A DNA stretch of 5,924 nt from Candidatus Latescibacterota bacterium. GTDB taxonomy: Bacteria; Latescibacterota; UBA2968; GCA-2709665. The position numbers were made by a program, and so were the translations under genes. The stretch is taken from positions 1 through 5,924 of the forward strand of contig JASLMQ010000240.1 in NCBI GenBank assembly GCA_030746455.1, written 5' to 3'. How positions within the stretch are numbered: the first letter of the stretch is position 1; each line of letters starts with the position of its first letter. Shown here one piece after another: positions 1 through 4,841 of this stretch. The notes below the pieces were generated by a model, which was given only the letters and a program-made list of their open reading frames with translations, ran no database searches and was not told where the DNA came from.

Positions 1-284
1 CCTACGACATCGAGGTCTGGATCCCCAGTATGCGGGAGTACAAGGAGGTCAGCTCGGCCTCCAGTGCCGACAGCTACCAGGCACGACGAGGCAACATCCG
101 GTTCAAACGCAAGGAGACGGGCAGGAACGAGCTCGTTCACACCCTGAACGCCTCCGGCTTGGCCACCAGCCGCATCATTCCCGCCGTCGTGGAGCAGGGC
201 CAGCGGCCCGACGGCAGTGTCGGCGTCCCAGAGGTCCTCAGGCCCTTCCTGGGGGGCCTCGAGATCCTGGAGCCCATGGCCTGA
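1..284 (+). CDS. serS: Seryl-tRNA synthetase, C-terminal fragment (5' truncated by window edge)
   Basis: This is the 3' end of a class II aminoacyl-tRNA synthetase that charges tRNA-Ser (and tRNA-Sec, where present) with serine in the cytoplasm. About 93 codons are visible, in the frame starting at base 3, ending at TGA 282-284. The fragment opens with YDIEVWIPS, then EVSSASSADSYQARRGN and IRFKRKETG, which match the conserved block downstream of motif 2 in bacterial SerRS. It then has NASGLATSRIIPAVVEQGQ, the class II motif 3 with its invariant arginine, which contacts ATP. The tail VPEVLRPFLGGLEIL is the standard bacterial SerRS ending, so the C terminus is complete. The usual Cys-Ser-Asn after the EVSS/EISS stretch reads Ala-Ser-Ser here, a variation that I take as harmless. 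The N-terminal coiled-coil tRNA arm and motif 1 lie outside the window. The next gene follows after 17 bp on the same strand, so co-transcription is likely. Confidence 0.95.
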   Translation, partial: YDIEVWIPSMREYKEVSSASSADSYQARRGNIRFKRKETGRNELVHTLNASGLATSRIIPAVVEQGQRPDGSVGVPEVLRPFLGGLEILEPMA

Positions 285-301
285 CCCGGCCCCGGACCCC
301 T

Positions 302-601
302 ATGCCAGAATCCAGTCCCGATACCCCCCGCCGCTCGGCGGCTGCCCTCGGATACGATTCCGAGGCCGACGAGGCCCCGCGGCTCCTGGCGAAGGGTCAA
401 GGCGAGATCGCCGACCGCATCATCGCGCTCGCCAGGGAGCACGACATCCCCCTTCGCGAGGACCCCGATCTCATTGCCGTGCTGGCCAAGCTCGACCTGG
501 GCCAGGAGATCCCCCAGGAGCTCTACCGCGCTGTGGCCGAGATCCTGGCCTTCGTCTACCGCGTCAACAGCCGATGGGAACAGACCCAGAAGGACGGATG
601 A
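302..601 (+). CDS. Free-standing FlhB/YscU-type C-terminal cytoplasmic domain protein (FlhX-like)
   Basis: This 99-residue protein matches the part of FlhB/YscU/SpaS that follows the self-cleaving NPTH motif. In full-length FlhB this cytoplasmic domain sits at the flagellar (or type III) export gate and sets the switch between hook and filament substrates. Visible family features are AAALGYDSEADEAPRLLAKGQ (residues 13-33; family pattern ALxYDxExxxAPxVxAKG), then EIADRIIALAREHDIPLRED (35-54) and LGQEIPQELYRAVAEILAFV (66-85), the last being the most diagnostic. There is no membrane segment and no NPTH, so it cannot be a channel or cleave itself. It corresponds only to the cleaved fragment. Residues 1-12 are polar and probably disordered. 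Known stand-alone homologues (for example Helicobacter pylori HP1575) can replace the missing C-terminal domain of FlhB; a similar role here is inference. No clear Shine-Dalgarno precedes ATG 302, so translation may depend on serS, which ends 17 bp upstream. Confidence 0.88.
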   Translation: MPESSPDTPRRSAAALGYDSEADEAPRLLAKGQGEIADRIIALAREHDIPLREDPDLIAVLAKLDLGQEIPQELYRAVAEILAFVYRVNSRWEQTQKDG

Positions 602-640
602 GAGCAGACCACGCTGGGAACTCACATCCGCGTACGCAAT

Positions 641-680
641 CGGGCCCTCGGGAAACGTCCCCGAGGGCCCGTTGGTTGTC
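641..680 (+). terminator. Intrinsic terminator after the FlhB-like gene
   Basis: A perfect 12-bp GC-rich stem pairs CGGGCCCTCGGG (641-652) with CCCGAGGGCCCG (660-671) around a 7-nt loop, followed by the moderately T-rich TTGGTTGTCT. It lies 39 bp after the FlhB-like stop codon and 47 bp beyond the end of convergent clpP. On the + strand it fits a rho-independent terminator, although the T tract is interrupted. Read on the minus strand the stem is equally strong, but the following bases (ATTGCGTACG) are not T-rich, so it would be a weaker stop for clpP. Confidence 0.7.
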
Positions 681-717
681 TCGTGCCGGTCGATCAGATG
701 AATTCGAACTCCGTCAC

Positions 718-1344
718 CTAGTCCTCCAGCTCGGCGCAGGTGTCGATCACCTTGCTGATCAGTCCGTACTCCACCGCTTCCTCAGCCGACAGCCAGTAGT
801 CCCGGTCCGTGTCTTCCTGCACCTTCTCCAGCGGCTGCCCCGTTTCCTTAGCGTAGAGCTCGTTGATCCGCTCCCGCAGCTTCAGGATTTGCTCCGCCGT
901 CCGGCGTATGTCTTCCGCTGCGCCGAAATAGCGCATCGACGGCTGATGGATCATGATTCGGGCGTTGGGGAGCGCGAAGCGATTCTCCTTCTCCGCCGCC
1001 ATCATGATTACCGTCGCTGCACTGGCGGAAAGCCCCGCGCTGACCACCTTGACGGGGGGCCGGATGAAGCGGATCATATCGTAGATGGCAAAACCATCGT
1101 CTGCGCTACCGCCCGGTGAGTTGATGAAGATCTTGACCGGCTTCTCCGCGTCATCGTTGTCCAGCAGGAGCAGCTGGGCCATGGCCCGGCTGGTCAGCTT
1201 GTGATCGATCGGATCCGATATAAGGACCGTTCGGGCCTTCAGCAGATCCCGGCTGAGCGGATCCGCGTTCCGTCCGCCCTCCTTCTCCTCTTCCTCTTCT
1301 TCCTCTTCCTCTTCCGCCCTGATGTCGTCTCGCTCAAGCGCCAT
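718..1344 (-). CDS. clpP: ATP-dependent Clp protease proteolytic subunit ClpP, with N-terminal poly-Glu tract
   Basis: This is a 208-residue ClpP peptidase (E. coli ClpP is 207 before processing). ClpP forms a double heptameric barrel that degrades proteins unfolded by ClpX or ClpA/ClpC in the cytoplasm. The catalytic triad is Ser108 (in GLSASAA), His133 (MIHQP) and Asp182 (DTDRDYWLS). The Ser-His spacing of 25 and His-Asp spacing of 49 equal those of E. coli ClpP. The substrate-binding and oxyanion glycine loop is INSPGGSADDG (75-84), and the handle helix covers about 143-165. The C terminus AEEAVEYGLISKVID is typical. Residues 11-20 are ten consecutive glutamates, followed by KEGGR, ahead of the conserved fold that starts near residue 29. 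The ATG at 1344 is preferred because AAAGGAAA (1355-1362) lies 12 nt upstream. An in-frame TTG at 1386 would add 14 residues but has no ribosome binding site. No clpX, tig or lon adjoins it, so this may be a secondary ClpP copy. It converges on the FlhB-like gene and diverges from the TPR gene. Confidence 0.95.
   Translation of the reverse strand: MALERDDIRAEEEEEEEEEEKEGGRNADPLSRDLLKARTVLISDPIDHKLTSRAMAQLLLLDNDDAEKPVKIFINSPGGSADDGFAIYDMIRFIRPPVKVVSAGLSASAATVIMMAAEKENRFALPNARIMIHQPSMRYFGAAEDIRRTAEQILKLRERINELYAKETGQPLEKVQEDTDRDYWLSAEEAVEYGLISKVIDTCAELED
1285..1314 (-). repeat. Polypurine GAA/GAG repeat encoding ten Glu in ClpP
   Basis: The coding strand reads GAA GAG GAA GAG GAA GAA GAG GAA GAG GAG, largely a (GAAGAG) hexamer pattern on a purine-only strand. 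Slippage by 3 or 6 bases would change the glutamate count without breaking the frame. The tract sits in the ClpP N-terminal extension (residues 11-20), outside the catalytic fold. Confidence 0.85.
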
Positions 1345-1383
1345 ATCGCCGCGGTTTCCTTTCGTGGTGGGGGTATCGACCCG

Positions 1384-1403
1384 CAACGGAGTGGACCCCG
1401 TTG
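1384..1403. promoter_or_regulatory. Inverted repeat at the clpP transcript start (possible operator or leader hairpin)
   Basis: CAACGG (1384-1389) and CCGTTG (1398-1403) form a perfect 6-bp inverted repeat with an 8-bp gap. It begins about 4 nt after the predicted clpP transcription start. It could be a repressor half-site pair or a stem at the 5' end of the mRNA. A 6-bp arm is short enough to arise by chance. Confidence 0.35.
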
Positions 1404-1413
1404 TCGCGTGCTG

Positions 1414-1442
1414 AATTTATCCGATCACCCCCTCAAAGTCAA
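1414..1442 (-). promoter_or_regulatory. Probable sigma70 promoter of clpP
   Basis: On the minus strand, TTGACT (1442-1437; five of six matches to the -35 consensus) is followed by a 17-bp spacer and TAAATT (1419-1414; four of six to the -10 consensus). Transcription would begin near 1407, giving a leader of about 63 nt before ATG 1344. The local AT content around the -10 stands out from the GC-rich surroundings. There is no resemblance to a sigma32 -10 element (CCCCAT) or a CIRCE operator, so nothing here indicates the heat-shock control often seen for clpP. Confidence 0.65.
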
Positions 1443-1540
1443 GGCATGATTCTCCGAAGAGGCGCCACGCCAAAGCGATACCGGGATTTCTGGAACCCGA
1501 GACGTCCGGGGGCGCCCTGCCTGGCCCGGGTCCCGGCGGA

Positions 1541-1562
1541 GTGGGAGAGAAGTGGGAGAGCG
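1541..1562 (+). repeat. Short tandem repeat, 11-bp unit, two copies
   Basis: GTGGGAGAGAA (1541-1551) is followed directly by GTGGGAGAGCG (1552-1562), identical at 9 of 11 positions. It lies upstream of the putative -10 of the TPR gene and may be a two-site protein-binding element or simply local duplication. The second copy supplies the in-frame GTG that extends the TPR reading frame upstream. Confidence 0.5.
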
Positions 1563-1601
1563 GAGACCGGATTTTCGGTGGTGGAATGGCCACAACCTGC
1601 C

Positions 1602-1607
1602 GATAAT
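1602..1607 (+). promoter_or_regulatory. Possible -10 element for the TPR-protein gene
   Basis: GATAAT matches five of six bases of the sigma70 -10 consensus and lies 64 bp upstream of ATG 1672. The hexamer 17 bp further upstream (TGGTGG) is a poor -35, so the promoter is either activator-dependent or elsewhere. Confidence 0.3.
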
Positions 1608-1657
1608 TCAAAAGGATACGAACGTCAAGTCACACGGTAGCCTCTCCAACTCCCTCT

Positions 1658-1661
1658 GGAG
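1658..1661 (+). promoter_or_regulatory. Ribosome binding site that supports the ATG 1672 start
   Basis: GGAG sits 10 nt before ATG 1672, which begins a clean signal peptide. This decides between ATG 1672 and the upstream in-frame GTG 1552. Confidence 0.6.
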
Positions 1662-1671
1662 AATACTCCCC

Positions 1672-1737
1672 ATGCTGAGGCGTCTCCTTCTACTCGGTCT
1701 CCTTCTGCTTTGCTGTCCGAAGGCTGCGCCGGCTGCC
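1672..1737 (+). other. Sec-type signal peptide of the TPR protein
   Basis: The n-region MLRR, h-region LLLLGLLLLCC and c-region PKAAPAA fit signal peptidase I, with cleavage after Ala21 (APA) or Ala22. A lipoprotein reading was considered: the residues before Cys14 are Leu-Leu-Leu, which lacks the small residue needed at -1. Confidence 0.8.
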
Positions 1738-4700
1738 GATCGTCCCACCGTGGCCGTTTTGCCCTTCAGCGTTGCCGCCAACCATACCCGCTGCCGCTGG
1801 TTGGCGACCGCATCGGCCTCGGCACTTGCCGAGAGGCTCAGGCGCGTCCCCTCAGTTCGCGTTCTGGCCACCGGGCGCACGATCCACCAGACCCAGGCCT
1901 CCGGCGTGGCCCCCGACGAGGTGGCGTGGGCACCTGAATCGGTCTACACGCCGCTCGGACGTCTGCTCGAGGCCGACATCCTCGCGATCGGGGCCGTCGG
2001 ATGGTACAAGGACCTGGACATAGCCGGGAGGCTCCTTGGTCTGCCCGAACCCCCGGAGAGGTCGGAGAAGGCCAAGCTGTGGTTCACATTACGCGTCGTG
2101 GACGTTGCCACGGGCACGGATCTCGGCCGGGCACACGTGCAGGGGATGGAGCACGAGATCCACGACCTGCACGACACCCTCCTGCTCCGCCTGGGAGAGG
2201 CCCTCGGACTGCCACCGGATGAGTTGATCGCAGAGCCGGTCCGGCAGGTTCATCGCCCCACGCTCAAGTCCCACCGGGAGGCGGCGAAGGCAGAAGCCAC
2301 CTTCTTCGAGATCCACAGCCGTCCATCCGGCACGACGGCCAGGGGCGAGATGAAGCGCGGGCTCAAGGCCGCCAAGAGGGCCGTGAACAGGGATCCGGCG
2401 AACCCGATGGCCCACGCCCTGCTCGGAGCCTATCTCAACCTGCAGGACAGGCCCGACGAGGCCACCGCGGCGTTCGAGCGCGCAACGGCCCTGGACCCCT
2501 ATCTGTCAGCGCCGCTCTACGGCCTGGCAATGCTCGGCCGGCGCCAAGGCGACCTCGCCGCCGCTGAGGATGCCGCGATGTCTATCGTCCAGGCAACGCC
2601 CTGGGACGATGAGGGACTCTACCTGCTGGGCGTGGTCCGGTTGGAGCGGGGCGACTCGCTCAGGGCCCTCACGGCCTTCGAACGCTCCGTTGAACAGAAC
2701 CCTCGGAGGCCGGAGGCACTCTACGAGACAGGCCGACTCTCCCACGCCCTAGGCAAGATCGACGAAGCCATTCGCCTTCTCCAGGGGTCTGTGGACCTGG
2801 CTCCCGGTAGGGCCCGCCATCACGCCGACCTCGTGTCGGCCCTCCTCGCCGACGATCGAAGCGATGAGGCCCGCAGCGCGCTCGCCCTGGCTCGAGAGCT
2901 TGGCGCGGCCAGCCCCGACCTCGTCCTGCAGGAGGGACGGCTCGAACTGCAGGCCGGTCGACTCGAGAGGGCCATCACGATCCTGGAACAGGCCGTGGAC
3001 ATGGCGCCTGAAGGGACGGACGCCCGTCTGGCGCTGGCTGAGGCCTACGCCCTCCAGGGCCGCCTGCCCGATTCCGTGGAGGCCTATCGCAAGGCACGGG
3101 CGATGGGTGCTCCGCTTGGGGCGATCGCCCGGCCCCTTGGCGAGGCCCTCGTCGCGATGGGTCGGAGCGAGGACGCCGAAGCCGTCTACCGCGACGCCCT
3201 GGAAGAGGACCCGAGCCGGGCCGACGTGCGTCACCTGTTCATCGAGGGCCTCATCTCGAGCGGGAACACGGCCGAAGCACTGGAAGCCCTTGAGGAGGCC
3301 CTCGCGCTCAGCCCCGAGGACGGGGCCCTTCACCGGCGCATCGCCCGTCTGTTTGAACAGGCAGGCAGACACGAGCAGGCGGTGCCCCACCACGAGAGGG
3401 CCCTCGCGCTGGGGGCCGAATCGGCCCACACACTGGAGGCCCTTGCGGCAGCCTACCTGGCTCGCGGCAACGCCAAGCGTGGCAGAGACGCCTACGCCCG
3501 TGCCATCGCCCTTGGGTCGGAACGCCCTGAAACCTACCTGGGACTGGGGGACTGCGAGGAGGCCCTCGGGGACCTGAAGGAGGCCCTCGCCGCCTACCGT
3601 ATGGCCCTGAAGGTGGACCCGCGCCATCCCCGAGCCCTCTCGGAGGCCGCAAGACTCTCCGCCGCACTCCGGCCTCCACCGCGTCCGGACCCGGAGCTCT
3701 ACGCCCGGAGGGGAAGGGCACTGGTCAGAAGCGGCGATCTGGCAGGAGCGGAATCTTCACTGCTTAGGGCCTTGAAGCAGGCCTCGGGTCGGTCCGACCT
3801 CTGGAACGACCTGGGAGCGGTTCGGGCCAGGCTGGGGAGGACCAACGAGGCCGAAGACGCGTTCCGCAAGGCAGTCGATCTCAAACCCGGCAGGCCCGAG
3901 GGAAGCTACAACCTGGGACGCCTCCTCGCCGATCAGGACCGACTGGAGGAGGCGCTTGAGGCCTACCGCCGGGCGCTCCGGGCAGCACCGAGCTTCGAAC
4001 CCGCCTGGACCAACCTTGCGGCCGCTCATATCAGGCTGGGAGATCCGACAGCGGCCGTCTCCGCCCTCCAGGAGGCGCTCGATGTCAGTCCCGATGCCCC
4101 TGAGCTGATGATCGGTCTTGCCGACGCCCATCTTGCCGGACGGGCCCTCGGAGAGGCCGGGCAGGCCTACGAGGCGGCACTGGCCCTCGACTCCGAGTCG
4201 TACAGGGCCCACGCCGGCCTGGCGCGCATATCATTGGCGCGTGGAGACACGGCCGAGGCCGTGAGGCACCAGCGCATCGCGGCGGGGCTGGCCCCCGGAA
4301 ACGCCGGGATCCACCTCAACCTCGGATCGATGTACGCCGCGCAGGGCCGCCTGAAGGAGGCGCTGGACGAATACGCCAAGGCCCTGGAGATCGCCCCCAG
4401 CGACCCCGCGGTCTACCTGAACCTCGCCGTCATCTACTATCGGTCGAAGCAATACGTCGAGGCCCTCACGAACTGCCAACGCGCCCTCGACCTCGACCCG
4501 GATGCCCTGCGGGCCCACCAGATCGTCGGGAGGGTCGCCTTTGACTCTGGAGAGCACGAAGAGGCCGCCAGGGCCTACCTGTCTGCGCTCCGCCTGGACC
4601 CCGATGATGCCGACACCCATCGGGGCCTGGCATCCACCCGGGAGGCCCTCGGAGAAGGCGAGGCGGCAATCAGACACTGGCAGCGCTGGCTCGAGCTTGT

Positions 4701-4773
4701 CGGTGAGGATCCGGCACGCCAGGCGGAGGCCGACCGCGTGAGACAGCGGCTGAAGGATCTGATCGATTCGTGA
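1672..4773 (+). CDS. Exported large TPR protein with N-terminal CsgG/TolB-N/FlgO-like domain
   Basis: This 1033-residue protein has three parts. Residues 1-22 are a Sec signal peptide: MLRR, then a Leu-rich core, then PKAAPAA with cleavage near Ala21/22. Residues 23-190 form an alpha/beta domain of the kind that precedes TPR arrays in many bacteria (CsgG/TolB-N/FlgO-like). It opens with TVAVLPFSVAAN, then a helix (ALAERLRRVPSVRVL), AADILAIGAVG-type strand LLEADILAIGAVGWYKD, the strand-turn FTLRVVDVATGTDLG and the helix TLLLRLGEALGLP. From about 200 a degenerate repeat leads into about 22 TPR units of 34 residues (245-1013), with a proline-rich break at 653-672. The last 20 residues are a charged helix. 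TPR arrays are protein-binding superhelices, so I infer a periplasmic or outer-membrane scaffold. No catalytic motif is visible. There is no lipobox, because the Cys pair in the core follows LLLL. ATG 1672 is chosen for the signal peptide and GGAG at 1658; GTG 1552 would bury the signal under 40 residues. The specific partner and pathway are unknown. It appears to be transcribed alone. Confidence 0.93.
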   Translation: MLRRLLLLGLLLLCCPKAAPAADRPTVAVLPFSVAANHTRCRWLATASASALAERLRRVPSVRVLATGRTIHQTQASGVAPDEVAWAPESVYTPLGRLLEADILAIGAVGWYKDLDIAGRLLGLPEPPERSEKAKLWFTLRVVDVATGTDLGRAHVQGMEHEIHDLHDTLLLRLGEALGLPPDELIAEPVRQVHRPTLKSHREAAKAEATFFEIHSRPSGTTARGEMKRGLKAAKRAVNRDPANPMAHALLGAYLNLQDRPDEATAAFERATALDPYLSAPLYGLAMLGRRQGDLAAAEDAAMSIVQATPWDDEGLYLLGVVRLERGDSLRALTAFERSVEQNPRRPEALYETGRLSHALGKIDEAIRLLQGSVDLAPGRARHHADLVSALLADDRSDEARSALALARELGAASPDLVLQEGRLELQAGRLERAITILEQAVDMAPEGTDARLALAEAYALQGRLPDSVEAYRKARAMGAPLGAIARPLGEALVAMGRSEDAEAVYRDALEEDPSRADVRHLFIEGLISSGNTAEALEALEEALALSPEDGALHRRIARLFEQAGRHEQAVPHHERALALGAESAHTLEALAAAYLARGNAKRGRDAYARAIALGSERPETYLGLGDCEEALGDLKEALAAYRMALKVDPRHPRALSEAARLSAALRPPPRPDPELYARRGRALVRSGDLAGAESSLLRALKQASGRSDLWNDLGAVRARLGRTNEAEDAFRKAVDLKPGRPEGSYNLGRLLADQDRLEEALEAYRRALRAAPSFEPAWTNLAAAHIRLGDPTAAVSALQEALDVSPDAPELMIGLADAHLAGRALGEAGQAYEAALALDSESYRAHAGLARISLARGDTAEAVRHQRIAAGLAPGNAGIHLNLGSMYAAQGRLKEALDEYAKALEIAPSDPAVYLNLAVIYYRSKQYVEALTNCQRALDLDPDALRAHQIVGRVAFDSGEHEEAARAYLSALRLDPDDADTHRGLASTREALGEGEAAIRHWQRWLELVGEDPARQAEADRVRQRLKDLIDS
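2404..4710 (+). repeat. Array of about 22 tetratricopeptide repeats
   Basis: Units of 34 residues follow the TPR pattern (aromatic or Leu at 4, Gly or Ala at 8, Gly at 15, Ala at 20, Ala at 27, Pro at 32). Unit starts in the protein lie near 245, 279, 313, 347, 381, 415, 449, 483, 517, 551, 585 and 619, then 673, 708, 742, 776, 810, 844, 878, 912, 946 and 980. The clearest include 742-775 (PEGSYNLGRLLADQDRLEEA...), 878-911 and 912-945. Units 5, 7, 10 and 11 lack the final proline. The break at 653-672 divides the array into 12 and 10 units. The DNA-level copies are diverged, so the array is old, not a recent tandem amplification. Confidence 0.9.
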
Positions 4774-4781
4774 ACAGAGAA

Positions 4782-4814
4782 AACGCCCATCCCGCCTGAG
4801 GCAGGATGGGCGTT
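4782..4814. terminator. Bidirectional intrinsic terminator between convergent genes
   Basis: AACGCCCATCC (4782-4792) pairs perfectly with GGATGGGCGTT (4804-4814). After a C/A mismatch, GCC pairs with GGC across a TGA loop. On the + strand the stem runs into GTTCTTC. On the - strand it is followed by TTTTCTCTG. It lies 8 bp after the TPR-gene stop and 27 bp beyond the PilZ-gene stop, so one hairpin can serve both genes. Confidence 0.85.
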
Positions 4815-4841
4815 CTTCGACCGGATGAATCCGGACGCGGT

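Larger units (their letters stand above)
1345..1671. other. Divergent intergenic region between clpP and the TPR-protein gene
   Basis: These 327 bp hold the start signals of both flanking genes. Near clpP are the Shine-Dalgarno-like AAAGGAAA (1355-1362), the inverted repeat CAACGG-N8-CCGTTG (1384-1389 / 1398-1403) and a sigma70-type promoter (1414-1442). Near the TPR gene are a -10-like GATAAT (1602-1607) and a GGAG ribosome binding site (1658-1661). The middle (about 1443-1600) is GC-rich and holds a short tandem repeat (1541-1562). I recognise no RNA gene or riboswitch. Open frames crossing it on both strands have no recognisable product. Confidence 0.7.

Noticed and set aside
217..1119. 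Long + strand open frame (300 codons) across serS, the FlhB-like gene and antisense clpP
   Set aside because: It overlaps three recognisable genes in other frames, is rich in Arg, Pro and Gly, and matches no family. It is a frame kept open by high GC.
1345..1386. TTG start extending ClpP by 14 residues
   Set aside because: No ribosome binding site precedes it, and the predicted transcript start is only about 21 nt upstream. ATG 1344 has AAAGGAAA upstream.
1587..1600. Possible sigma54 promoter (TGGC ... TGC) before the TPR gene
   Set aside because: The GG and GC pairs are separated by 9 bp instead of 10, and the -12 element lacks the TT of TTGC.
1417..1611. 64-codon minus-strand frame upstream of clpP
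   Set aside because: It begins with TTG, is proline-rich and ends within the clpP promoter. Nothing supports translation.
1401..1640. 79-codon + strand frame in the clpP/TPR intergenic region
   Set aside because: It begins with TTG, lacks a ribosome binding site, runs over the clpP promoter and has no recognisable content.
1552..1671. Upstream GTG start extending the TPR protein by 40 residues
   Set aside because: It would bury a standard signal peptide, and GGAG at 1658 suits ATG 1672.
1699..1716. Lipobox reading of the Cys pair in the TPR signal peptide
   Set aside because: The residues before the Cys are all Leu, with no small residue at -1, and a good AxA cleavage site follows.
2749..3627. 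Minus-strand open frame (292 codons) inside the TPR gene
   Set aside because: It is antisense to the TPR repeats, its composition is Gly/Val-rich without domain features, and the + strand protein is clearly real.
3757..4212. Minus-strand open frame (151 codons) inside the TPR gene
   Set aside because: Antisense shadow of the same repeats with no recognisable motif.
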